From assembly GCA_937974135.1 (NCBI GenBank), contig CALJIH010000004.1, positions 1 through 14,857 of the forward strand: a stretch of 14,857 nucleotides of DNA, in the 5' to 3' direction. Below the pieces are notes generated by a model. The model did no database searches, was not told where the DNA came from, and saw only the letters and a program-made list of their open reading frames with translations. The DNA comes from an uncultured Cocleimonas sp. (GTDB taxonomy: Bacteria > Pseudomonadota > Gammaproteobacteria > Thiotrichales > Thiotrichaceae). Below are positions 1-5,715 of this stretch, piece by piece (positions within the stretch are counted from its first letter, which is position 1; each line of letters starts with the position of its first letter). The position numbers and the translations under genes were made by a program.

Positions 1-114
1 CAAGAAGGTCGTATGCTAGAAACCAGCTATATGGAAGAGACTTATCCGATGAAAGTTGCCGCAGTCGGTTATGGTGCGCTTTATGATCCTGAGAATGCAA
101 AACCACGTTCATAG
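1..114 (+). CDS. C-terminal end of a GcvT/dimethylglycine-dehydrogenase-like protein (partial)
   Basis: Frame 1 is open from the first base to a TAG at 112-114 and gives 37 residues; the rest lies upstream of the window. The end has the pattern E-x-Y-P-(x)-K-V-A-A, then ALYDPENAKPRS. This resembles the last beta-barrel strands of GcvT-like aminomethyltransferase domains at the C-terminus of FAD-dependent dimethylglycine/sarcosine dehydrogenases, which often end in YDPEN-x-R-x-R. That is recalled family knowledge over a very short piece, so the product name is tentative. That this is a real gene end is better supported, because a strong terminator follows 22 bases after the stop. Confidence 0.45.
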   Translation, partial: QEGRMLETSYMEETYPMKVAAVGYGALYDPENAKPRS

Positions 115-136
115 TTTTATCATTTATCTAGAGCCT

Positions 137-166
137 AAAAAGCCGTTTCTATAGAAACGGCTTTTT
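137..166. terminator. Bidirectional intrinsic terminator
   Basis: A perfect 30-nt self-complementary sequence with AGCCGTTTC and GAAACGGCT arms is flanked by A5 on the left and T6 on the right. RNA from either strand therefore forms a GC-containing hairpin followed by a U-tract. It lies between the stop of the + strand gene (114) and the stop of the minus strand azlD (216), so it can serve both convergent transcripts. Confidence 0.9.
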
Positions 167-175
167 TATTGATTT

Positions 176-209
176 AAAACTGTCAAAAAGTGGGGGAGGT
201 GTCTTTTAT
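176..209 (+). repeat. G-rich intergenic repeat, copy 1
   Basis: Reads AAAACTGTC, then AAAAAGTGGGGGAGGTGTC, then TTTTAT on the + strand. It matches the copy at 8341-8370 (minus strand) from AAAACTG through the GGTGT block, and three other intergenic copies over the core. It lies between the bidirectional terminator and the azlD stop codon. The G-run is interrupted by an A in this copy. Confidence 0.7.
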
Positions 210-215
210 GACTCA

Positions 216-530
216 TTAAATCAATACAAATGCAATCGAATATGCAATCAAACCCACCGCAACTGTTTTAAACGTATGTTTGGTAAACCATGCAGTAATA
301 AAGGCGGCAACCAATCCATAAAGATACGCATTATCAAAAGCCAAATGAAATTCACCATCATGAATCAAACTGGCTTGAGAAATTATTCCAGTCAGTACCG
401 CAATAGGAACAAACTCCAGCGCTTGACGAAGTAATGGATGGATGCGAAACCTATCTGCCAAGGCTATGGGTATATAACGTGGAAGAAAAGTCACCACCAT
501 CATGCCGATAATCAATAACCATTCATTCAT
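216..530 (-). CDS. azlD: AzlD-family branched-chain amino acid exporter small subunit
   Basis: 104-residue hydrophobic protein with about four predicted membrane segments, the usual size for AzlD. AzlD partners AzlC in the inner membrane; pairs such as B. subtilis AzlCD and E. coli YgaZH export branched-chain amino acids or their analogues. Family signs are the early TFLPRYIPIAL segment and the RQALEFVPIAVLTGII helix. The ATG at 530 is chosen over an in-frame start at 572 because it starts at the first membrane helix (MNEWLLIIGMMVV) and overlaps the azlC stop by 8 bp, the typical arrangement for translational coupling. The precise substrate is inferred from the family only. Confidence 0.9.
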   Translation of the reverse strand: MNEWLLIIGMMVVTFLPRYIPIALADRFRIHPLLRQALEFVPIAVLTGIISQASLIHDGEFHLAFDNAYLYGLVAAFITAWFTKHTFKTVAVGLIAYSIAFVLI

Positions 531-1233
531 GATCACCAGCCTCATTTTTATTTTTTGATAACAGAACACCAACCGCTATTGCAACTAATGATGAAATTAA
601 CAAGCCACTTTGATGTGGCCATGAATGTGTGACTAATGCCGCAAAGAAAGCGGTAATCGCACATGCCCATTGCGCTTTGTTCTTTAATATCGGCACAACA
701 ATACCAACAAAAGCAACCACCATGGCAATATCCAAACCCCATTTTGTCAAGTCGGGAATTTCCTGCCCCAAGATAATGCCTAGAATCGTACAACACTGCC
801 AAGTGGCGTACATGCCAAACCCCGCACCTAAATAGTAAATATGAAAATTGGGGAATTTAGGTTCATGCACCAAACGGCTGGATAATGTTGCATAAGCTTC
901 GTCAGTCAATAAAAAGCCCATTAAAGCTCTTAGCTTTTGCGGAATTTTAGACACAATCGGCATCAAACTAACGGCATAAAGCATGTGGCGTAAATTCACC
1001 ACAAACACCGTTAGTATAATAATAGGAACTGCAGCGCCTGCACCGATTAGTGTGGCCGCAACAAACTGCGATGAACCTGCAAACACAAATAAAGACATGC
1101 CCAAGGTAGCAAAAACGGAAAGCCCATTTGCCTGTGCTAAAGCGCCATAAACAACTCCAAAAGGCGCAGCTGCAACCAGCAGTGGAATAATGTCTCGAGC
1201 GCCTTGAAAGAATAGATTGAGTTTCTGATTCAT
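523..1233 (-). CDS. azlC: AzlC-family branched-chain amino acid exporter large subunit
   Basis: 236-residue polytopic inner-membrane protein, the large subunit of an AzlC/AzlD exporter. Visible family signs: RDIIPLLVAAAPFGVVYGAL near the N-terminus (about 13-32), FAGSSQFVA (51-59), NLRH (80-83) and DEAYA (111-115). The ATG at 1233 places the first helix about 12 residues in, as in homologues. A TTG at 1272 is also in frame and would add 13 residues. Neither start has a convincing Shine-Dalgarno sequence; for the ATG only GCGGA abuts the codon. It is transcribed with azlD, which starts inside its last codons. Upstream, at 1291-1325, lies an intergenic repeat rather than an obvious promoter. 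Confidence 0.9.
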   Translation of the reverse strand: MNQKLNLFFQGARDIIPLLVAAAPFGVVYGALAQANGLSVFATLGMSLFVFAGSSQFVAATLIGAGAAVPIIILTVFVVNLRHMLYAVSLMPIVSKIPQKLRALMGFLLTDEAYATLSSRLVHEPKFPNFHIYYLGAGFGMYATWQCCTILGIILGQEIPDLTKWGLDIAMVVAFVGIVVPILKNKAQWACAITAFFAALVTHSWPHQSGLLISSLVAIAVGVLLSKNKNEAGDHE

Positions 1234-1290
1234 TCCGCGATTTTGTTTGAATGAATCGATAGTTTCAAGCAATAGCTTGGGTTATTTATT

Positions 1291-1325
1291 TAAAAGACAT
1301 CCCCCTACTTTTAGGCACTTTTGCC
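1291..1325 (-). repeat. G-rich intergenic repeat, copy 2
   Basis: On the minus strand it reads GGCAAAAGTGCC, then TAAAAGTAGGGGGATGTC, then TTTTA. It begins one base after the stop codon of the hydrolase gene and fills the gap to azlC. The core matches the other four copies with one or two changes. GGC-aaaagt-GCC could form a very small hairpin. Confidence 0.7.
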
Positions 1326-1326
1326 A

Positions 1327-2292
1327 CTAACGATGCCTTTGAAAAAACGTAAACACTTCCTCCGCCATTTCGACATCATGGTTTTGATTACCCACGATTA
1401 ATTTATATAACTTGTGGTAGCGTTCTTGAATGCTGGGCTCAGTATGACCACCACCGATTACCTTATACAACAGGACTTCTGAGTTATTTCGGCCACCAGT
1501 GTAACTTTCTACACGGATTATACTTCGATCTCTTTTATTCTTATTTGCCAACATTCTAACTTTGGGCCTTGGATTTACACCATTGTTTTTAACCCAGTAT
1601 TGAATCGTATCAGCTGTGGATGCAACAGAACCACGACCTTGGTTTTGATCTCTTTTTCGGCCAATTTTTCCACCGTTATATGGCACAAGTGGATCTCTTG
1701 TTCCATTAATAACCATTATTGGCATATTTGCCAAAGCTTCACGACATTCGCTAATTTCAGGCATTGCAGCTACTACAGAGGTAACTGCTTTGAAAATATT
1801 TGCGCTTTCAATCGCCAAGCGAAACATCATCATGCCACCATTTGATGTACCATGTGCATAAATACGTTTTTTATTAATGGGATACTTCGCTGATATCGTT
1901 CGAATCAAACTCTTTAAAAATAAAACATCATTAGTACTTGGGTTGGTCAAAGTATTGGCACGACAATCATTCCATCCTCGTTTGTTGTCAGAGCCAAATT
2001 CACCGCCTGGAATCAATAAGACCCACCCTTCTCTATCCGCTATATCCATCCATACTTTATACGGGGCTTTTTTATTATTCTCACCAGTCATAACGTCTGC
2101 ATCTCCAAAATGACCATGAAGTAATAAAACCATTGGCATTAGTCGATTAGATTTATTGTTGGGTAAATACACGTCGTAAGTTCGATCATAGCCATCACTA
2201 TGAAACACTTGGTTTTTGATTAACTCAGCAAAAGCTTGATTGCTGAAACTCAACATTAAAATAAATAACGACAAAAAGCTTATCTTGATCAT
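1327..2292 (-). CDS. Secreted PHB-depolymerase / feruloyl-esterase-like alpha/beta hydrolase
   Basis: 321 residues starting with a Sec signal peptide (hydrophobic 5-20, cleavage likely after SNQAFA at 22). The rest fits the LpqC/PhaC-depolymerase branch of the alpha/beta hydrolases: LLLHGHFGDAD (57-66) supplies the oxyanion loop, GWNDCR lies at 106-111, GTSNGG has the nucleophile Ser150 (G-x-S-x-G), NGTRDP has Asp200 and GGGHTEP has His283, giving a complete Ser-Asp-His triad. Cys110 and Cys183 could form a disulphide after export. Members hydrolyse short polyhydroxybutyrate or aromatic/acetyl esters on plant polymers, and the sequence does not tell which. The ATG at 2292 is preceded by GAGGGAG at good spacing. 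The gene lies 71 nt downstream of the small basic-protein gene on the same strand. Confidence 0.88.
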   Translation of the reverse strand: MIKISFLSLFILMLSFSNQAFAELIKNQVFHSDGYDRTYDVYLPNNKSNRLMPMVLLLHGHFGDADVMTGENNKKAPYKVWMDIADREGWVLLIPGGEFGSDNKRGWNDCRANTLTNPSTNDVLFLKSLIRTISAKYPINKKRIYAHGTSNGGMMMFRLAIESANIFKAVTSVVAAMPEISECREALANMPIMVINGTRDPLVPYNGGKIGRKRDQNQGRGSVASTADTIQYWVKNNGVNPRPKVRMLANKNKRDRSIIRVESYTGGRNNSEVLLYKVIGGGHTEPSIQERYHKLYKLIVGNQNHDVEMAEEVFTFFQRHR

Positions 2293-2323
2293 CTTTAACT
2301 CCCTCGATTTATTACTCTTCCAA

Positions 2324-2351
2324 CAGCAGCACTACTCAGGTAATGCTGCTG
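2324..2351. other. Stem-loop between the basic-protein gene and the hydrolase gene
   Basis: CAGCAGCA (2324-2331) pairs with TGCTGCTG (2344-2351). After one mismatch three more pairs (TAC/GTA) leave a 4-nt loop. It lies 12 nt past the stop at 2364 on the minus strand. There is no U-run after it, so it is not a classical intrinsic terminator; it could stabilise a 3' end or reduce read-through into the hydrolase gene. Confidence 0.5.
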
Positions 2352-2363
2352 ACCTGATTGGAT

Positions 2364-2702
2364 TTATCTTTTACGATCGTTATGCTTCTTACGATATATA
2401 TTTTTAGAGGCTTTGTTTTGTCGCTTATGTATCTTTAAACGCTCACGCTTGGTGAAATTTCCATCGGATTTAAATTGTTTTTTCTTACGCTGAATATTCA
2501 CCTGCTGCTTAGTTAAACGTGCAGTTTCGCGGAATGTCAACTCACCTGATTTAACACCTTGCAGGATACGTTGTTTTTGGTTTTTTTGTTTATAGTTAAT
2601 ATTTGGACTTTTGGTATCAGCGTAAGCGCCTTGGCTAAAAGCCACCCCTAAGATAAATGCTGTTGCGGTTAATAGCTTCTTACTCGTGATAAAAGTTTTC
2701 AT
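2364..2702 (-). CDS. Small exported, strongly basic protein of unknown function
   Basis: 112 residues. A signal peptide (KK at 8-9, hydrophobic 10-27, cleavage after GAYA at 28) is followed by a mature part with about 28 Lys/Arg against 6 Asp/Glu. Its pattern QRILQGVKSGELT, then ERLKIHKRQNKAS, then IYRKKHNDR matches a recurring family of small proteobacterial exported proteins with no assigned function, which I recognise by pattern only. The ATG at 2702 is preceded by GAGGAT at good spacing; the in-frame TTG at 2774 would put 24 extra residues before the signal peptide and lies inside the promoter. It is divergent from the ECF sigma operon and has its own copy of the same promoter motif, so it is probably a target of that sigma factor. 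Confidence 0.8.
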   Translation of the reverse strand: MKTFITSKKLLTATAFILGVAFSQGAYADTKSPNINYKQKNQKQRILQGVKSGELTFRETARLTKQQVNIQRKKKQFKSDGNFTKRERLKIHKRQNKASKNIYRKKHNDRKR

Positions 2703-2772
2703 AATGTTATCCTCTATATTGTTGATTAAAATGTATGTACGTAACGTATTTTTCACAGCCTGTACCCTATAC

Positions 2773-2799
2773 AACGGACAAGTTTCAAATCGGTTGACA
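2773..2799 (-). promoter_or_regulatory. ECF-type promoter for the basic-protein gene
   Basis: On the minus strand: TGTCAAC, 16 bases, CGTTGTAT. The -35-like heptamer and -10-like CGTT match the opposite-facing element at 2830-2856 with identical spacing. TGTC...CGTC/CGTT with about 16 bp is a known ECF promoter layout (ECF41, and CGTT in EcfG-type -10 elements). The predicted start lies about 60 nt before the ATG at 2702. This is inference from symmetry and spacing. Confidence 0.6.
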
Positions 2800-2829
2800 A
2801 ATAATTTTAAAATATTTTATTAAAATTTC

Positions 2830-2856
2830 TGTCAACCGAATCAAAAGTCAGACGTT
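2830..2856 (+). promoter_or_regulatory. ECF-type autoregulatory promoter for the sigma operon
   Basis: TGTCAAC (2830-2836), 16 bases, CGTT (2853-2856) followed by ATAT. It shares TGTCAACCGA exactly with the divergent element at 2773-2799; together they create a perfect 10-bp inverted repeat at 2790-2799 and 2830-2839 around a 30-bp pure AT-like spacer. The predicted transcription start is about 15 nt before the TTG codon at 2879, leaving just enough leader for AAGGA. Confidence 0.6.
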
Positions 2857-2878
2857 ATATGGAATAAACAAGGAAAAT

Positions 2879-3445
2879 TTGAAGACATTGACTGACATAG
2901 AAAAATTCTTAATCAAGAATGAAAAGCGCGCATTTGTGATGGCGAGAATTGCGACTAAAGATGAGGATGTCGCCTTAGATCTTGTGCAAGATACAATGTT
3001 GAAGCTAGTCAGCAAATATTCAAAAAAGCCCAGTGCTGAATGGCCACCCTTGTTTTACCGAATATTGCAAAGCAGAATTACGGATTGGTATCGACGTCAA
3101 GGTACACAAAGTCGATGGCGCAATTGGTTAGGACAAAGCAATAATGAAGAAGATGAATTTAATGATTCAGTTTTGGAAAATCAGAGCAATGTAAATGATC
3201 TTCTGCCAGATGAATCACTCCAAGGATTTGAACTAAATACGATTTTAGAATCTGCCATAAGCGAATTACCAGTTCGACAGAAACAAGCATTTATGTTGCG
3301 TGCTTGGCAAGAATTTAGCACTAAAGAAACCAGTGCTATGATGAAATGCTCCGAAGGTAGCGTAAAAACGCATTACTCACGAGCCATAGCAACTTTAAAA
3401 GAAAATTTAAAAGATACTCCTTATAAACGAGAATTTTCACAATGA
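2879..3445 (+). CDS. RNA polymerase sigma factor, ECF (sigma-70 family, RpoE-like)
   Basis: 188 residues. Region 2 spans about 15-75: DLVQDTMLKLV (34-44) contains the core-binding helix and LFYRILQSRITDWYRR (58-73) the -10 recognition part. A low-complexity acidic linker follows (88-115). Region 4 spans about 120-175: LPVRQKQAFMLRAW, then a helix-turn-helix in KETSAMMKCSEGSVKTHYSRA. This is a complete two-domain ECF sigma factor. The start is a TTG at 2879 with AAGGA 4 nt upstream; the next in-frame ATG (codon 21) would cut region 2. The stop overlaps the next gene as ATGA. The downstream DUF3619-DUF3106 arrangement recurs with this sigma type in proteobacteria, to my recollection. The inducing signal is unknown. 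Confidence 0.93.
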   Translation: MKTLTDIEKFLIKNEKRAFVMARIATKDEDVALDLVQDTMLKLVSKYSKKPSAEWPPLFYRILQSRITDWYRRQGTQSRWRNWLGQSNNEEDEFNDSVLENQSNVNDLLPDESLQGFELNTILESAISELPVRQKQAFMLRAWQEFSTKETSAMMKCSEGSVKTHYSRAIATLKENLKDTPYKREFSQ

Positions 3446-3798
3446 AGGATAAAAAGTTAACTAGCGCCGCCAAAGCTGCCTTAAATGAGCAGACCGAAAA
3501 CTTAAGCAGCGATACACAACAGCGTCTACGTCTAGCTCGCGAACAAGCCTTGCAACGAGCAGATAAAGGCTTGTGGGCTCATTCACCCTCTTGGAAATGG
3601 CTTAGTGGAGCTGGTGCAGGTATCGCTTTGGCAAGTGTCATAGCTTTTATGATTGTGCCAAATTTACAGTCAAATTCACTCTCTCCTTTAGATGATCTTG
3701 AACTATTGACTGCTGAAGTTGATTTGGATCTTGTGGATGATCTTGAATTTTATCAATGGCTTGATGAAAGTCTCACTGAAGGTAGTGATGAAAGTTAA
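3442..3798 (+). CDS. DUF3619-type single-pass membrane protein, candidate anti-sigma factor
   Basis: 118 residues in three parts: a helical, Lys/Arg-rich N-terminus (1-50), one transmembrane helix (about 54-74) and an acidic C-terminus rich in DDLELL and DLVDDLEFYQWLDE (84-118). The layout and the terminal LEFYQWL signature fit DUF3619. Its start overlaps the sigma stop (ATGA), so the two are translationally coupled. A short cytosolic segment, one helix and a periplasmic tail immediately after an ECF sigma factor is the classical anti-sigma arrangement, but I see no zinc-binding HxxxCxxC motif. The anti-sigma role is therefore inferred from position and topology only. The acidic periplasmic tail could contact the basic exported proteins encoded nearby. 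Confidence 0.75.
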   Translation: MKDKKLTSAAKAALNEQTENLSSDTQQRLRLAREQALQRADKGLWAHSPSWKWLSGAGAGIALASVIAFMIVPNLQSNSLSPLDDLELLTAEVDLDLVDDLEFYQWLDESLTEGSDES

Positions 3799-4027
3799 AC
3801 AGGCAAATATGTTTAAGCTAATGCTTATCAGTCTCGTTTTGCAAACGATACTTATCAATTTAGCTATGGCGAATGATGATGAAGTCGATGCTGACTTCTT
3901 AGAATTTCTCGCAGATATGGAAGAAGCCACAGGATCGGTTTTTGATGCTTGGTTAAATGCTGACGACGAAGATCATTTTTCAGTAAATACAGACGAAGAA
4001 ATAGAATCTACAGAGTTACAAAAATGA
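3788..4027 (+). CDS. Small exported, strongly acidic protein of unknown function
   Basis: 79 residues from the ATG at 3788, which has GAAGG at good spacing and overlaps the preceding gene by 11 bp; an ATG at 3809 is the other possible start. A signal peptide (hydrophobic about 9-26, cleavage after LAMA at 28) leaves a mature part of about 51 residues with 19 Asp/Glu and a single Lys. The pattern DADFLEFLADMEE, then FDAWLNADDED loosely echoes the DLEFYQWLDE tail of the preceding protein. I do not recognise a named family. It lies inside the operon between the candidate anti-sigma gene and the strongly basic DUF3106 gene, and its charge is opposite to the latter, so a periplasmic pairing is a reasonable but untested idea. 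Confidence 0.75.
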   Translation: MKVKQANMFKLMLISLVLQTILINLAMANDDEVDADFLEFLADMEEATGSVFDAWLNADDEDHFSVNTDEEIESTELQK

Positions 4028-4530
4028 TGATTAATATGACTAAAAAAATACTCAATTCACTTTTAAGTTGTTGCTTATTGCTAGCGATTAGCCAACCGGT
4101 ACAAGCGCTAGACTGGCAATCTTTAAGTACTCAACAACAAACCATGCTGAAATCATTCAAAGACAAATGGAACAGCATGCCAGAAACACGTCAACTAAGA
4201 TTAAGCAGAGCGGCAGATCGATGGAAATCACTCTCGCCTGCACAAAAAAAGAGGCTTAAAAACCGTTTTAAGCGCTGGAAAAAGTTAGATAAGAATCAAC
4301 GCAAACTGACGCGAAAACGCTATCAACGTTTTCGTAATCTAACCCCAAAAAAACAAAATCGTATTAAAAAACAAAGACAATGGTTTAGGAAACTACCACC
4401 TAAAAAACGCCGCGCTTTGCGTCAAAAGTATAAAAACATGAACTCAGGACAACGCCAAGAATTTCGCAAAGAATTGCGTCAAATGACACCAGATGAGAGA
4501 CGACAGTATATGCAATCCCTATCTAATTAA
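4024..4530 (+). CDS. DUF3106-family exported basic protein
   Basis: 168 residues. It starts at the ATG of an ATGA overlap with the acidic gene; further in-frame ATGs at 4027 and 4036 are possible. A signal peptide (hydrophobic about 10-24, cleavage after PVQA at 28) is followed by roughly seven short helical repeats of about 15-20 residues with an L-S-P-x-(Q/K)-(x)-R-(x)-R-W-(x)-x-L theme, for example DRWKSLSPAQKKRLKNRFKR at 66-85. The mature chain has about 46 Lys/Arg against 9 Asp/Glu. This is the DUF3106 layout; the function of the family is not established. It could bind anionic envelope material, or the acidic neighbour protein. It is the last gene of the sigma operon and ends 168 nt before the convergent LysR gene. 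Confidence 0.85.
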   Translation: MMINMTKKILNSLLSCCLLLAISQPVQALDWQSLSTQQQTMLKSFKDKWNSMPETRQLRLSRAADRWKSLSPAQKKRLKNRFKRWKKLDKNQRKLTRKRYQRFRNLTPKKQNRIKKQRQWFRKLPPKKRRALRQKYKNMNSGQRQEFRKELRQMTPDERRQYMQSLSN

Positions 4531-4541
4531 TGTGAAATGGG

Positions 4542-4566
4542 GATAAAAGACACCCCCCTACTTTTT
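4542..4566 (-). repeat. G-rich intergenic repeat, copy 3 (core half)
   Basis: The minus strand reads AAAAAGTAGGGGGGTGTC then TTTTAT, the full core of the repeat. The expected 5' flank (CAAAACTGCC on the minus strand) is not adjacent but appears 112 nt away at 4679-4691. It lies between the convergent DUF3106 and LysR genes. Confidence 0.65.
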
Positions 4567-4678
4567 GAATGATGTTACGTTTTTGTATTTTAAAAACGTA
4601 AATAGAGCCGAGCTTGCGAGACAAAAGCTTTAGCTGACCCTTTAGGGTGAGGCGTAGCCGAATAATTTATGCAAAGCT
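4567..4678. repeat. Structured segment splitting repeat copy 3
   Basis: About 112 nt lying between the two halves of the repeat. It contains a 10-bp inverted repeat TTACGTTTTT/AAAAACGTAA (4575-4584 and 4592-4601, 7-nt loop), ACCCT-tt-AGGGT (4637-4648) and GGCGTAGCC (4651-4659), giving an unusually GC-rich, hairpin-prone stretch in an AT-rich gap. It could be a small non-autonomous repeat that inserted here, or a local 3' structure of the convergent transcripts. No coding frame is apparent. Confidence 0.4.
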
Positions 4679-4697
4679 GGCAGTTTTGACCATTAAA

Positions 4698-5597
4698 TCA
4701 ATTAACTTGATCTAATATCCAGTCATTAAACAAGCTCAATGTCTTACTGTGTAGGTTTTGCTCTTTATAAAGCAGATAAAATCCCAAACCATCTAGTTGT
4801 ACTTCACCAAATAACTCGACTAACTCACCGCGCTTACATTCATCTTCTAACATAGGATTTCCGAGTATAATACCGTGACCGTCAATTGCTGATTGTATGC
4901 GCACATTAGGGTCTATGATTACTGGGCCTTTGCTTGGATCAATATCAATCATGCCCGCTTTTTCCAACCATGCATGCCAATAATCATTTCCAACCTGATC
5001 TTTTAAAAAGATTTGGTTTTTAAGATCAGAACGTTCTTTAATCAGTGACTCGCCTTTTAATAATTTTGGCGAGCAATAGGCTTTCATTGGCATACTGAGT
5101 AATAGCTCTGCATGGCAATTCGGAAATTCACCATTACCCCAACGAATTGCCATATCCACCTCATCCACCATAAAATCTGGATCATTCACAGAATGCTGGA
5201 GGCGTAGAGTGATTTCAGGGTGTTGATTAAGAAATACACCTAGGCGTCGCGATAACCATCGAGTGGCAAAAAAAGTACTCACTGATATGGTGAGTACTTG
5301 TTGATTTTTATTTTTACTAGGCGCAATTAGTTGAATGTCGTCATTAAGCTTTTGTAGCAATTGTTGTGTGGTTTCAAAAAGCCTAAGACCTTCTGTAGTC
5401 AATTCAATCTGACGGACTTTTCGCGTAAATAATTTAATCCCAAGATGCGATTCTAATCGTTTAATTTGATAGCTAATCGCTCCTTGAGTTAGCGATAATT
5501 CATTGGCAGCATCTGTAAAGCTGAGATGCCGCGATGCTGCTTCAAATGCGAGCAGTGATTTTAACGGTGGTAGGTTTTGAAACATAGACAACATCAT
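4698..5597 (-). CDS. LysR-family transcriptional regulator, GcvA-like
   Basis: 299 residues. The N-terminal winged helix-turn-helix spans about 10-68: LPPLKSLLAFEAASRHLSF, DAANELSLTQGAISYQIKRL and LFTRKVRQIELTTEG closely follow the GcvA subgroup pattern. The effector-binding domain follows (about 95-299). Starts at 5597, 5594 and 5585 are all in frame; the last begins MFQNLPPLKS, most like GcvA homologues, but none has a clear Shine-Dalgarno sequence, so the 5' end is uncertain by up to four codons. It is divergent from the desaturase/PanB-like pair across a 118-nt gap, the usual position for a LysR regulator and its target. The effector is unknown, and the GcvA similarity does not prove glycine control. 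Confidence 0.92.
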   Translation of the reverse strand: MMLSMFQNLPPLKSLLAFEAASRHLSFTDAANELSLTQGAISYQIKRLESHLGIKLFTRKVRQIELTTEGLRLFETTQQLLQKLNDDIQLIAPSKNKNQQVLTISVSTFFATRWLSRRLGVFLNQHPEITLRLQHSVNDPDFMVDEVDMAIRWGNGEFPNCHAELLLSMPMKAYCSPKLLKGESLIKERSDLKNQIFLKDQVGNDYWHAWLEKAGMIDIDPSKGPVIIDPNVRIQSAIDGHGIILGNPMLEDECKRGELVELFGEVQLDGLGFYLLYKEQNLHSKTLSLFNDWILDQVN

Positions 5598-5602
5598 GCA
5601 TA

Positions 5603-5632
5603 AAATAATTTAATTTATAGTGCAAATTATTT
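5603..5632. promoter_or_regulatory. Candidate operator of the divergent LysR regulator
   Basis: A perfect 9-bp inverted repeat, AAATAATTT (5603-5611) and AAATTATTT (5624-5632), with a 12-nt spacer, starts six bases from the LysR start codon. LysR proteins bind interrupted dyads of this sort in the shared divergent promoter. AT-rich dyads also occur by chance, so confidence is limited. Confidence 0.45.
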
Positions 5633-5635
5633 CAG

Positions 5636-5665
5636 TTGTCTACCCTGCTTGGATATTCATATACT
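5636..5665 (+). promoter_or_regulatory. Possible sigma-70 promoter for the desaturase gene
   Basis: TTGTCT (5636-5641), 18 bases, TATACT (5660-5665). The -10 matches five of six consensus positions and the -35 four of six. It begins four bases after the inverted repeat attributed to LysR, a position suited to activation. The leader would be about 45 nt. Confidence 0.35.
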
Positions 5666-5715
5666 CGGACTATGCTAAACATTTGATTCACCGACAGATA
5701 GTTCATAGGTAAGTG

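Noticed and set aside
2703..2774. N-terminal extension of the basic protein gene to an in-frame TTG at 2774
   Set aside because: It would place 24 residues before a clean signal peptide and overlap the promoter; the ATG at 2702 has a good GAGGAT.
2794..2836. Two TTGACA hexamers facing each other, looking like overlapping sigma-70 -35 elements
   Set aside because: At 16-18 bp downstream neither direction has a good TATAAT. The opposite reading (TGTCAAC-N16-CGTT, outward) gives matched -35 and -10 parts in both directions and fits the adjacent ECF gene better.
3719..3787. Earlier in-frame start for the small acidic gene
   Set aside because: It lies deep inside the DUF3619 gene; the ATG at 3788 has its own ribosome site and starts a proper signal peptide.
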